Source of the DNA: Onchocerca volvulus | Lineage: Eukaryota > Nematoda > Chromadorea > Rhabditida > Onchocercidae | Assembly (NCBI GenBank): GCA_000499405.2 | Contig: HG738139.1 | Location: 4,488,616 to 4,552,615, forward strand | Length of the DNA stretch: 64,000 nucleotides | Direction: 5' to 3' | Part shown: positions 1 through 12,570 of the stretch, piece by piece | Position numbering within the stretch: position 1 is the stretch's first letter | Layout of the letters: each line of letters starts with the position of its first letter | Position numbers and translations under genes: made by a program | The notes under the pieces: model-generated | Databases searched by the model: none | What the model was told of the DNA's origin: nothing | The model's input: only the letters and a program-made list of their open reading frames with translations

Positions 1-198
1 TTGAACTATTTATTATGTTTTGTTATATATAACTAAGATTCCATATAGGGGAAGTTTAAAATTTTTCTATACAAAATTAGGATTTCTTAATTTACATACA
101 ATTACGATTTTATATAAGCTGTAATTTTTTCTTTTTTTTTTTTTGCGAAAAAAATTGGTTCTCTTTTCTTTGTCATTTTTTCTCCCTTTTCTTTTCCA
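1..198. other. 3' flank of the aquaporin gene
   Basis: AT-rich sequence downstream of the aquaporin stop codon, with T-rich runs at about 126-145. I see no further gene and no perfect AATAAA on the minus strand. Confidence 0.5.
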
Positions 199-503
199 TC
201 ACGAAATTTTCAGTTTCATCGAATCATCATTCTCTTCTTCAGTGAAACATTTCGAAATACATTCCTGTTCACCAAATACAGCATCTGCTAAATACCATCC
301 TATCAGTGGTGATAACCAGTAAACGATAAGATGTCCAAAATGGGTGACACCTGTACAATTAAATGTACATGCCCAAGCAACAATTGGATTGGCATACATG
401 CCTGTATAATTAATACCTAAAAATAAAAATCATATTTGCATATTTTCTCTTAATTTTTATTAAATTTTAGAGCAATTTCTTTTTTCCAAAAATTATAAAA
501 ATC

Positions 504-534
<31 letters not shown>

Positions 535-2157
535 GAATTTTGTTAGAATGACAAGAATTTATGACAATAATCTACAGTTTAAAAACAATTTTTAGTTGAG
601 TTAAACAATTTAATTGATCGATAATTTATATTCGAAAATTTCTTCCAGATAGAATTTACTATTTCGTATTATTCATCTGAATAATTTTGGTTTTTTTTTT
701 TTTTTTTTTTAAAGAATAAAATGATCATTTTTATCAATATACCTACCAATTGCTGTTAGAAAACCGGCAAACATGCAATTATTAAGCATTTGTGCTTTCG
801 AATTAACATACCATTCGTTGGCGAAGAATTCAACTGCTTTGCTACTAAATGTAGCGAAACCTTCAATGAGTGAACCCACCGTTAAGGCTACCTGAATTAT
901 TGGTATTATGAACAATCAACTAATCCAATCTTTCTATTTTTTTTTTAGGATAAATTGGAATTTTAGCGAAATTAATCGTTTGTTAAGTTACTGGTAATTT
1001 CGCACACTTAGAATTAAATTTTGTTTAATTTTCTTGACTTTACTTTGGATCTTTATATTTCATTTTTCTTTACCAGTTATTAAAGTGATATTGCATTCAG
1101 CTGAATTGTTGGTTTTTTAACTCAGTATCATTCCAATAAATAAATTATCTAATTTAAATTACCGAATTATCCAATTATTGATTAAAATTACTGCTAGAAT
1201 TATCTAGTATTAAATTGTGCTGGATATTTTCAATCTGCTGAACAAATATTTGCTTGATAAAAATTACTGTCAGATCGGCTTCACAATGCTTCGCAGTTAA
1301 TAATTTATTATGCGCTGGATGAAGACCAAGTTTCCAGAAAGTTCGAGCGAAGAAATATGACAAATATGCAGCAGCAAGTTGTACAGTAAAAACCGAAAGT
1401 GCGGTACGTAATGCCAAACGTTTACGTGAAGCTGTTGTTATCTGTAATGAACTTGAAAATCTAACTTTACTTAAGGAGAAATTAAGTGCGAATGTTTTTT
1501 AATAAAATATTTCATGTTTGCATAGTTATATCAATATATATATGCGTAAAGCATAATTTAAAATTTAAACGCTCCATTAAATCGATGAAAGTAGACATTA
1601 ATAATTAATCAGCTGATTAGGTGATAAAAAGTTGATAGTGATTCCGAAAAGTTAAAAAAAAAATTTATTGATAGTAATTATTTAAAAATATAAATTTTTA
1701 AAGTAAAATACCAATGGGCATGGATGAGCAATGGCGTCTCGGAGGAAAAAAGCATTGGCAATTTCGATTACTGTTATTTCGATAAAAACTCCAAATAAAC
1801 CATAGGTTTCCAAAATCAAATTAACATCGAACATCGGCGTACAAACTTGTAATGTACCAATGAACTAAATTATACTTGATTTATACAAGATTAAAATTTA
1901 ATTATTTAAAATTTAAAAATTATGGTATGGATTTGAATTTTTTAAATAAATGATGGTGATTTATAATAAATTAGAAATTATGTTTCATAAATATATTGAA
2001 AAATAAATGAAAAGCAATAAATAAATACTTCAAGAAGTAAACCGGTCGAAAAACGTGGTAAACGTCGTATAAGCCAGCGATTTATCATGTAACGTAGTAA
2101 TTCGCAAATAGCAAATACAAATAAATAAAAAATTAATGATGCTATCCACACTCTCAT
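199..2157 (-). CDS. AQP11/12-type (unorthodox) aquaporin, 5 exons, 267 aa
   Basis: Exons in coding order: 2157-2029, 1864-1712, 1441-1268, 891-747, 401-199. All junctions are GT/AG and keep frame; total 804 nt. The protein should be a multi-span membrane channel of the superaquaporin branch. The first pore motif is HPC at residues 90-92 (AIAHPCPL), where AQP11/12 relatives carry NPC. The second is NPI at 205-207 (GMYANPIVAWACTF), where most family members have NPA. A cysteine follows in ACTFNC, as in AQP11. Hydrophobic helices surround both loops (for example residues 1-20 and 59-83), and the length matches human AQP11 (271 aa). The ATG is chosen because it opens the first hydrophobic exon and the next exon joins in phase. 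The tail EEENDDSMKLKIS is acidic then basic and soluble. Family assignment is firm; substrate (water, glycerol, peroxide) and membrane are not visible. Confidence 0.86.
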
Positions 2158-4765
2158 CAGTGGAATTCACGAAATCGTTTGATTACTAAATCGTAATTCT
2201 TTAATAATACTTACAGATTAATTTTAATTCGTTAAAACAATTCTAATTTCATCATTTTGTTTTATCGGTTGAAAAAAAAAGTCGGTGAAAATTTATCATC
2301 AATTTTCATCAAGCTAACAATTATTAAATAATATTAAGGAATGACTGAATAAAATTAATAATATATTTCTATCAAATAATTCTCAAAATTTCTATTATGA
2401 TTGTAATTATAATTTAGAATCCAGCAAATTTTTAATTGTAATTTTTCAATGATAATTTCAAAAAAAAAAAAAAAAATTGACGAAAATGAAATTATTGTAA
2501 AATTTTATAAATTTCAAACTTCATATCAAATATATAAGATTATTTAAGACATTCTTAAAGCAAAACATTAAAATTGTTACTTTTATTTTCGCTTTTTGTA
2601 AATCTTCTTTTGAAGATTTACAATAAATCACAAAAAAAAAAAAAAAAAAAAAAATAATGACAAGTGAAAAAGTATCATAATCCTATAAAATATCCAAAAA
2701 TATATTCAACGTTAAGAAAATGAGAAAAGTAAAGAAAATGTAAAATATTTATTTGATATGTATCACTTGGAGAAGATTATAGTTTTATTGTTGATTTTTT
2801 TTTTTTTACTTTCAACGAAATAACATTTTTGTTAAAAAATGATCAGAAATATCTTGGATATTTTCTATTTTGTACTCAATTCAAATCAATTTAAACTAGC
2901 AAATATTAGTATAAAAAAAGAATAATGTATTTAATATTACGTTTTGTTTTATGTTTCTTAATTTTTCCATTTTTATTTTAAAGTTTATTAAATATAATCA
3001 GAAGTGTTTCATGATAAGTTGAAATTTAATAGGAAAAAATTTTTCAATTTGAAATTTTCAATTCTGAATGACAGGTTGCTAATTATTTTTAGATTAGCTT
3101 TGCAGATAAAAATATGTAGATAAGCGTATATATGTTATTTAACAGCTTGAATTTTTGTTTTCCTAACAAATTTTATTGCGATGTTATTTCTCGAAAATTA
3201 TTGATTTTTTTCTTTCCGTGTTTTTACAATGTTGTTAGTAATGTTAGTTATATCAGTAATGAGTACGATAAGATTTAAGATCAATTTAATAACAATTTTA
3301 CAATTGATATTAATGTTTAAGAAGAATAGAAAATTTTCAAGAAAGTTTTCAATTTTGGAATAAAATTAAAGTGATAATAAAAGGATAATATCGTTAGATT
3401 ATGTTAGCTAATCGATAACGATTTTAAATGATAATGAATACAAGTAAGGAATGGGAAAGAAAAACGAATTATTAATTAATTATATAATTGTTAATATTAT
3501 AAGCAATAATAATTATTATTACGGTATAATATAATTGTAATTTTTGTGGTAGAAAAATTGACTAAAGTTTGGAAGCTAATAGAATCAATCAATTGGAGCA
3601 AAGAAAGAAAGCTCTGGAAACAATTGATCAATGAAGAAAGTAAAGTAATTCGATGAGAGAAAAAGAGAATGCGAACATCTTGAGATCAAGAAAAAAAATC
3701 GTAAATCCTTGAAATTAAGAAAATAGCTAACATTTGAAAATATATTTAACAGAAAATGTGAAAAACTTCACAAATTTCAATAAATGATAAAGCATAGCAA
3801 TTTTTCATTAATCAATCTTAATAATAATAATGGTGGGGAAAAGATTAGAATAAATTAGTTAAGGAATTTAAAAAGCAAATGAAGAAATCCAGTGATGAAA
3901 ATGAATATGCATTAAAAAGAGTGAAAGAAGGAAAAAGCGAATTTTATAATTCAAAAAAAAAATTTTTGAATTAATTTTATGATAATCATCCTTCAATTAA
4001 TATTAAATTACATGGGCACGACATTAATTTTTTAAAAAGCGAAATAAAATTGAAAAATTTTGACATTTTCAAAATTAAAGTACAAATGATTGAACTTATT
4101 TATTTTTAAAATTGCTCATTTGATTTTAGTTTTTTTAATTTTTCGTTTTCTTGGTTAATTTGCATGATAATTATATATTGTAATTTTGGAAATTTTTGTA
4201 TAATTTGAGCTCCTAATTTAAATTTAAATTCATAATTTAATTATATTTCATTGCAAAAGCGAAGAAAAAACAAAATTGGCAGTTTGAATGGATTATACAA
4301 ATCAAAAAATTTACATATGGGATTATTTTAGTGCACCAATTGCGCTCATTTGGTTCCTTACATCAGCATGGTTTTTTGCAATCATAATTTCGCAATATTT
4401 TCTAGTACCATTGAATCAACCAGTTGTACAGGTAAGACTAAATAATTAATTGCAAAGATAATTATTCAAGTAAGTAGAAAAGATATAATTTTCCTTTTTT
4501 TTTTTTTCAAGGAAAGATTTAAATTTAATTTATAGATAAATTCATTTTAGTTTCGTACAATCTTATAGGAACTTGTTGATTAAGGAAGAATAATTTAAAA
4601 TGATTGAACGAATTTAGCTTATGTGGATCAACTTACATCCAATATCTTTAAAAGGAAAAGTCTGTAAATCCTCCTTTTTTTTTTTTTTTAAAAAAAACTT
4701 TTTTCTTCGCAAAATTAACTAATAAATAGGCATCATTCAAAAGGCTTTTTCTTGAATATCATCAA
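2158..4765. other. Intergenic, aquaporin upstream region
   Basis: Very AT-rich DNA between the aquaporin start and the first mobile element. It has poly(A) runs near 2460-2476 and 2632-2654 and many stop codons in all frames. No coding exon could be joined to either neighbouring gene. The minus-strand promoter of the aquaporin should lie in the first few hundred bases (2158-2600), but I could not pick out a specific element. Confidence 0.5.
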
Positions 4766-5250
4766 TCTATATAAATAAAAATGTAAATATTCGTTGTGGC
4801 TTTTGACAGAACATTTCTTTTTACCGATTGATTTGAAATTTTGATGCAACGTTACATTCGAATAGGCGCGTGCTTCTATATAAACATATTTACTTTTTTT
4901 TTTTAATTGTCCGTAAGAATAAACATGTTTCGCGCCAAAACAAAAAATACAATTATATATAGATAGATAATAAGAAAGGAAAAGATAGCGATATTTCTAA
5001 AAGACATGCGGAACAGAGAAGGCGAGCACTCCGATTAACAGATAAATAAAGTGAGGTCAATTGATCACTGATCCATTGCTAGATAATAGTAACAAATAAT
5101 CTATGTTCAACTTCTTCACCGATTGCTTTGAAATTTTGACATAAGGTTGCATTCGAACAGGCGTATGTTTTCATATAGATATACCTACTTCTTTTTTTAC
5201 CTGTTACATCTATATAGATTAGCTGAACGCGGAGTGTGGAGTGTGGCTTG
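4766..5250 (+). mobile_element. Short Helitron/Helentron-like element (copy A)
   Basis: It begins after an A with the Helitron-like 5' end TCTATATAAATAAAAATG (4766), and near 5199-5219 carries a sequence that reads as the start in reverse complement (TACATCTATATAGATT). Two direct, diverged internal copies of a block with the landmarks CGATTG.TTTGAAATTTTG and GCATTCGAA.AGGCG lie at about 4830-4905 and 5118-5190. Between them, 4985-5050 can be read as a short basic peptide (KRHAEQRRRALR), resembling the basic N-terminal region of Helitron proteins. A GCGGAG-containing 3' tail (about 5229-5250) matches the tail of the copy in the ABCG intron. Non-autonomous and decayed; ends are approximate. Confidence 0.6.
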
Positions 5251-5979
5251 GTAAGTTGTAATACAATTCATTCGATGTAGGGATATATCCTTTGTCATTG
5301 ATTCGTGTAAATCTTCTTATTTAATTTTGTTAAATACTGCAAGTCAATAAACTAATTAGGAATGAGTTTACGAGTTTTAAATCATCGATTGTCTTATATT
5401 ATGTACAATGTTTCCAATCTCTTTTCTTTTTTTTTTTTTTTTTTTAATGTTTCGCAAATAACAACCGCCAGAAAGTAACATGAGCAACTGAAGTTATCAA
5501 TTTTCAATAAACAACTATTAAAATCCCTTCTTGATAAATTTGAAGTTTTCTCTTTATAACAGCTTTTTTTTTTCAGCCACCATTTGGAGGACCATGTCGG
5601 GAAACGATAAGATCGAAAAAACGAGACTGAAAATAATGCAATGACCTCCAAATTTTATATTTTATACAATTTAAAATGGCTAAAAAGTATGAAATATGTT
5701 TTAAAAAAAATAAAACAGCGGCATAAAGCACGTAATTATTCAAATCAGAAATTATGAAAGCAAAAGATCATAGAAATCACCAGATTATTTCTTGATAGTC
5801 TTTAAAAGAATTCAACTTATCCTGTCTATCATGCTATTAGTTAGAATATATGACTTAAACCAATCATGATTTGAATTCATACCATTTGTTTGTGCTTTTC
5901 ATAAATTTGCTGATCGTTGATGAATTTATTGCAATCTTTCAATGCAAAAAAAAAAAAAAAAAAAAAAAATTTTTTAAAA

Positions 5980-6019
<40 letters not shown>

Positions 6020-6403
6020 AAAAAAAATGCAAGTTTTGCAATAATGAATGAAAATTTAATTAATTCTCATAATGTATGAATCTCTTGACATAAATCTATC
6101 AAACCCATGCAAACTTACTTGACAACGCGGAAATCAATCCGGAACAAACAAAAAAATATACAAACAATAAAGAATTAACAATGACCACAAATAAATCATA
6201 CATGAAACCAATCTTACTGCTCCTTCCTAGATTCTTATAGAAAACCATTTTAATACTTAATTTTGACAAATTCGCGAACTGGAGAATAATCTCATTGCAT
6301 GTTACTAATGAAAAACAATTGCGATTGATTTCATATCAAGATGCATAAAAAAGAAAAATAAAATTCTTCCGGGATCACCAATCATTTCTTGCCTATCGCT
6401 TCT
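5251..6403. other. Intergenic, with poly(A) blocks
   Basis: No gene seen. Two long A runs interrupted by a short T/A segment occupy about 5945-6016. The right end is the 3' flank of the CISD3-type gene. Confidence 0.5.
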
Positions 6404-6409
6404 TTTATT
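6404..6409 (-). terminator. Polyadenylation signal AATAAA of the CISD3-type gene
   Basis: TTTATT on the plus strand is AATAAA on the minus strand, 34 nt past the stop codon at 6443-6445, a normal distance for a nematode 3' UTR. Confidence 0.55.
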
Positions 6410-6442
6410 AACAATTAAATAAAACATTACATGTTAGCATCA

Positions 6443-8985
6443 TTATTTACTTTCGCTTTCTTCAGAAGCTTTTTCGAGCTTTGCACTAACTTTGCGATGT
6501 GAACCATCACAAAATGGGCGCGTTTTTGTTTGTTTACAGTTACAGAACCATACCTGAAAACTCAATAATACTTTTATTTTATTATATTTGATTCCTGTAA
6601 CCTCCATTCTAGCAAATTTTGACAGAAAAATAGATATCTGTGAAACACTAGTCCAGAAAAAATTGAATCTATCATTCGAAATCCAGGAACTAACTTCCAT
6701 ATCTTTGTCAGGAATGAATCTTACGGGTCGTAGATTTGTTGGAATATAGTAATGAAGATGACTTCCATCACACAATGGCTGAAATTCATTAATTTGGGAC
6801 AATCAAAAATGAAAAATGTCAAAAATAAACCAGATATTCAGAAATTTATCTTTTCCAAAGAACGTATGATAGTCAACAATTTCAATTAATACGGTTAGAT
6901 ATATTTGTAAGAAATCTATGATTTCGATTATCCTGAAACAAATTATTTTCCGAAGTACAACATGCTTATATTTGAAGACATTTAAATGGAATTCTTCCTG
7001 ACTTCTACCTTTTCTAAATTTTCATTAATCACGAAATACGCAAGATATTTTCTTCCAATGAACTTTAAACTCCAACATCCTTCACAATATTTGATCCAAA
7101 AAATTGACTTAAACTAAAAGAATGTGAAATAACAAAACGGTGATTTAATAATACCTGAGTTCCACTATAGCCGCACGAACACCAAGCATAAATCTTGTCT
7201 TTTTTTAGAACTGCTCGGGTCGGCAATGTTGAGCTAACTTTTCCGGTATCCGGCAGCAAATGATGCGTCCCTTGCAATCCGTATTTATGCAACGGTTTTT
7301 TATCATGCAACTAAAAAAAGTTCAACTTTATGTTCGAATTATAAACTTGAAGAAATACAATTTTGCATTTGAAAAACATAAAATAAAAAACTGGAACTGA
7401 GTTTATAAACTTATGTATGAATAAAGAGATACAATAAAGCGTGAAGATGGATGAAAACGATAACGGCATAAATGTAACATTATTCAATTTATGTCATATC
7501 CAAGTATCTTCTTATACAGCTTCTTGTATTGTCAATATTCATTTAGAAAAAAGAAAAAAAAAAACAAATAAATGAATGTTTTCTTTTACTGTATGAGCCA
7601 CGCAGAATATTCAGTAGTTGAAGAATAGACTTTTTATTACTCTATTAATGAGTATTTTTCTCATATTATATTGATCCGTTTTATGAAGTTCCTTATGGAA
7701 TGTAATATATGAACAAGCGTAATGCAAATGACTTCGCGATGAGAGGAATATTCATTGTATTACAGATAATGCTAATTTTCTATTCAATATTAGAAAACAA
7801 GAGGCATTCGATGAAACCAATTTCATCAAATGAGAGATAAAAAATCAATTCGTTGAATATTTTAAAAAATTTGTTGATTTTGGGAAGAAAGCAGACCGCT
7901 CGAAAGCAAGCTCCGTCCAATTTTTGTTTCCGTGTAGTGATATATTAGGAGTCGTACATGTAAAGAATCGTATAAATAAACTATTACACCTGGACTAACG
8001 ATTCATTATGAAACTAAAGGGATAAATCAACCAAAATCTGAAAAATCACTACATTCCGTAGTATATAAATCTTCATGCAGAGAATTTTTATGAAAACTAT
8101 TCTCTCAAATTGTGTTGTAAAAATGAACGTTCGAAACATAATCATTGGATTTTGAATTCATCATATATAACTAGAGTTTTGTAGCTTCACTAATTATTCG
8201 AAAATTTGTTTACATTTGTTATTCTTTTACTCAGTATAACAATAATAATCTTGAAGTGTCGCAGCTTATTTGTTTCTTTAAATTATCGATACATAATTGT
8301 CTAAAAAAGGAAAATGTTTGTTTTTGTTCGTTTTCAAAATATACATAAATTTGCAAAATGCGAAAACCGAAACAAATTCATCAGAAGAGATTTGAATAAA
8401 TTCAAAAAATTCAGGAAATAAAATGCTTATTTATGATACAGACATAAATAAAATATTTAACCAGTTTTAATATACAAACTTTAGAAATCTAAATAATATA
8501 TCCAAAAATAAACAACTCTACATTTACCACACAATTCTTATCATTTTCTGTGTTTCCTAATATGTTCATTCACTCACAAAATAGAGCCGTCTCAGTTTAT
8601 TGTCTTGTTAACGAAACATTAAGAAAATAGGTAATAAAACTTTTATTTTAACTACGAGTTCAGAAGATACTTTTTTTCTTAAATTTTTTTCCACTAATTA
8701 TCAAAAAATAATCATATTAACAAAATATAATTATCTATCCAAGTCAACCAATACAACCATCGAAAATATGATGAGAGAATAAATTTCGGAGAAAAAAAAC
8801 TTTTTTTTGAATTATGTCAAATTGGAGTAATTAACAGAGCTTACCACATGATATTTCAATGGATGTGGTTCAGTACCAACAAAGTGATCACCTTTACGTA
8901 AATAACGATATGGTCCCCAACCACTTTTGCCACTTGATCGTTTTAGCGTAAAGATGAACCGTCTTATCAAGGTACAGCTCACCAT
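6443..8985 (-). CDS. CISD3: Mitochondrial two-CDGSH 2Fe-2S protein (CISD3/MiNT type), 4 exons, 163 aa
   Basis: Exons in coding order: 8985-8845, 7310-7155, 6778-6695, 6553-6443; every intron falls between codons (492 nt in all). Two complete CDGSH motifs are present: residues 91-106 (CSCGYSGTQPLCDGSH) and 131-146 (CNCKQTKTRPFCDGSH). Each supplies the three cysteines and one histidine that hold a 2Fe-2S cluster. Two motifs in one chain mark the CISD3 subgroup, a soluble matrix protein, unlike the one-motif, membrane-anchored CISD1/CISD2. The N-terminus (residues 1-26) is rich in R, K, S and hydrophobics and lacks acidic residues, which fits a mitochondrial presequence. An intron splits the first motif between Q99 and P100. 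The protein is longer than human CISD3 (127 aa), mostly in residues 27-75. The start is supported by a splice acceptor 22 nt upstream. Assumed role: iron-sulfur and iron/ROS handling in the matrix. Confidence 0.93.
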
Positions 8986-11900
8986 TTAATAGATTAGGAG
9001 AAAATCCCTGAAAATCAGTAGAAAAAGCAAACCTCGGTTATTTTATTGTCAACATCATTAAAGAAAAAAAAGAAAAGCAAGCACATAACAATTTTTGGAA
9101 ATGAAATTCAAATATAACAGGAAATAGAAAATTTTAGGAAATGGCACAGGGTAATGATCAATAATATAAAAGCATTAAAATTGAATGCTTCAAATATTAT
9201 CCGTATACACCTTTCAATAGTGTTTATACAAAGTTTGGAATATAAAAAAAATCTCCTATGTATACAAGTTTCTAAATTCTCTTTCGCTCTCTCTGAATGC
9301 GTTGCAAAAAAAAAAAAAAATTTTTTTTGCAATGTTTTTTACATTTTTGGGGAGTTCCGTCTGGTTACAAATTTTTATAAGCATTATTTTAGCCCCTACA
9401 ATGAATTATTTCGCACAATAGACATGGTTGTTTTATCAGCTGATCTTTGATACCAAGCAATAAGATAACTCTCGATTTTTTATGCTTCGAGCAAAATACT
9501 TTGCAATCCAAGTTCTGAATTTGCTAAGCAGCAAGATTTACTACGAAAGTTGTTTTGCTGCTAAACATCAATGCATTTGCTTCAGTTCTTTTCTCTGCTT
9601 CAGAACAAGCAAGGTGAACTCTTCACGTTTGATTAAGTTCAATTCCGAAATCACAAATTGCTGTGAAAAACCATTGAAGCCAGTAATGTTTAAGAAAAGA
9701 AAAATAGACGGGAATCTGCAAAATTCAATGAAATCTTCAATTTGTCGTAAGTTTGCCTAGACTAATCTCCTATAACCCTGCAAAATATCCACATCTCTTC
9801 AAATTTTTGTCTTCATATTTCTTTTCTGTGCAAGTGAAATAAAAGAGTTTTCATCCTAACAGAGAAATAATTATTTCTAACTCTATAGTATTCATTTAAA
9901 AAGAAAACCCTGAAGAGATTTTTTAATATAAAACATATAATTGACATAAAACTGGTTGAACTTTTAATGTTCAAGAATGCCATCGTATCATTTGAATTCA
10001 CCATTACCTTAAGATAAAACATAACAAAGTATCTATAATATAAAATAATCTGTTGAAAACGAAAATTGTTAGATAACATTATTCTAGGAACAGTTTTATT
10101 TTTTCATGTTATTAGCAGGATTCCAACAAAAAACTCAAATTTTAGCGAAATATCCATCTTCAAACGTCTCTCTTTCTCCAGTGTCAGTTATAATTGCTAA
10201 AAAAAATCGTAAGAAAATCGTGAACATTTTCATTTAACGATCTAAATAAGAGTCAGCAGTTTTAAATAAGATTCGCTTACCGAAGCAATTTCATATGTCG
10301 CTCTGTTATAACCTGCAAATCCTCAAGAGATTCCAACAATTTCTAATCTCTATTGTTTAGCAGAACAGCAAAAAAAAGAATAATGTCACTATTTTCTAAA
10401 TGCTAGTCGAATGAAAACATATTTGCACATTTTGTAAAGTGACATTAAAGTAGTTTGAATCATAGTCTACTATTTTTTGATTTTTTGACCTTACTTGTAA
10501 CTGCCACCGCTTTTCAGTCTAATCTTAGCTTAAATCAGTAAGCTAACTTTGGAACAAATATGTTCCATTGCTTCTTTTCTAGTTTTTTATTTTGACAAAA
10601 TAAGATCTAAGTGGAAAATAAGCATAGAATGATTTTTCATGACACTCATAATATGAAAGTTATATTAAAAAAAAAAAGCCCCAGTTACGATTATCAGTCA
10701 TTCTAACGCATTTCGACCGTTCTTGTAACATATGATGAATATATTGAATTATTAAATAATGTTGTTAAAATGTGTTATAGTTTTTTTCCAAACGTATATA
10801 TATATATATATAATTTCTCACATAAAGTAATTTCTGATAATAATTATGTACTACATAAGAAATAACGATGAATAAAAAATAGGCTATAATAGGAATGAAA
10901 TAATAAGAATATTATACATATGTGTATTTGCATATAAATAAATGTAGATTTTTTCAAATGAAAAATACTGAAAATAAAAATTAATCCATCATTCGGAGGA
11001 AAAACTAAAGTATGATCTAGTCATACTTTTAAAGAAATATGATACTATAATATTTTTGTTAAGGAATAATGATGACTAACAGCCATCTTTGAAATTTTTG
11101 CTTACAGAGATGTTAAGTTCATTGAATTTAAATAATGGATGTGACACAGATTTTAGTGCAATCAACACTATAAGCTTTCCAACCAACATCTTCTAGTAAA
11201 TACTTCCAGTTCTGCTATTCGAACAAAAGATTAATTATGATATCGAAAGAATAATACGAAGACTAATACTGTAGAAAAGTATCACATACATCTAAATTTC
11301 TGTTTTTATCAGAAAAGGATTTCTGATGACAGGGATATGAAAAAGACTTTTGAGATAATGTTCATCAACGAAAACCAATAAATCATAACCACCCTTTTTA
11401 CCAATTACAAACTGTAACTTTCATTTTTTCAAATAACGAAAGTATTCCAACTTACACCACTAACGATTTAAGGGTGTGTCCAGTTCGACACAATATTTCT
11501 GCTAAACTTAGAAATATTGTGATAGTTCAAAATTATAATCTATTTCACCTTATCAATTATATCGATTAATGCACTCGACGATTATCTTAGTCCTTCCGAT
11601 GAATTCAAAAATTCTTAAATAAAATTTAAAACACAACCATATCCAACTAAAATTTTGTATTGTAACAAAGTTTTACGCGGCACCAAAATGAAAATTTACG
11701 AATTACTTGTATTTTAGTGAAATGATGATTCCCTTAGTTCTGTAATCATCATATTTTTCTTTGTTAATTAACATATACTTTTCTTTTTTTTCCCATCATA
11801 TCAAATATTGATTAATTGAATCTTTTAATCCGAATAATTTTCTATTTTTGAGTTTTTTCGATTTCCAACAATTGTTCTTTTACCATTTCTTTCAAGTATC

Positions 11901-12224
11901 AGATTTTTTTTTCTTTTCAAAAAAAATTGACCATCTTTAGACAAAATCATTTAAATTATGCAGGGGAAAGCTGTAACAAATGGGAGGAAGAAAAATATGA
12001 ATGTTATGTTTATAACTATTAACCTTGTTGGAATGTTGACATTTTATCATCATTTTTTGTCTTTCTTCATTTTTTATTATTTTATATTCGTATCTTTCAT
12101 TTCAGATATATTTATTTCTTCATTTTTCTTCCATCTTCCATACATACTTGTTGAGGTAAATTTGAAGACAAACATATATGTATGTATATATGAATGCATA
12201 AATTTATGTACATATGCATATCAT
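8986..12224. other. Intergenic, no gene seen
   Basis: The left edge is the CISD3 leader and promoter side. The open frames at 9154-9450, 9482-9760 and 9813-10079 have no recognisable domain, no usable splice partners and low-complexity composition, so I do not call them genes. There is a short (TA)n run at about 10797-10812. Otherwise unique-looking AT-rich sequence. Confidence 0.5.
9008..9010 (-). promoter_or_regulatory. Likely trans-splice (or 5' UTR) acceptor of the CISD3-type gene
   Basis: On the minus strand a TTTTCAG acceptor ends here, leaving a 22-nt leader before the ATG at 8985. That spacing is typical of nematode spliced-leader addition. A cis-spliced 5' UTR exon further upstream cannot be excluded. 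Confidence 0.5.
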
Positions 12225-12323
12225 ATCATACACACACATACACACATACACGCACATACATACATTCACATACACATACATGCACACACATACACAATAT
12301 ATATATCCACCAAACATACACAT

Positions 12324-12355
<32 letters not shown>

Positions 12356-12570
12356 CACATACATACATGCGCATACACATGCACATACACAAATGTGGAC
12401 GCACAATACATAAACATACACACATATACCATATCGTAATACACGCACACACACATACATATACATGCACATACATACAATTTATATAAACACGCACAAC
12501 ATACACATACATTTACAATAGATATCCGCACATCCACATACACACACAGACACACACATACACAAATAAA
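12225..12570. repeat. (CA)n / (CATA)n microsatellite block
   Basis: About 345 bp of imperfect ACAC, ACATACAC and ATATAC repeats on the plus strand. It opens all frames on both strands and so yields several long spurious ORFs rich in His/Thr/Tyr or Cys/Val/Met. These are translations of the repeat. Confidence 0.9.

Noticed and set aside
9154..10079. ORFs of 88-98 aa upstream of the CISD3-type gene
   Set aside because: Random-looking composition, no splice partners, no recognisable family.
11958..12555. Overlapping ORFs of 81-151 aa on both strands
   Set aside because: They are translations of the (CA)n/(CATA)n block; open in several frames at once, no domain.
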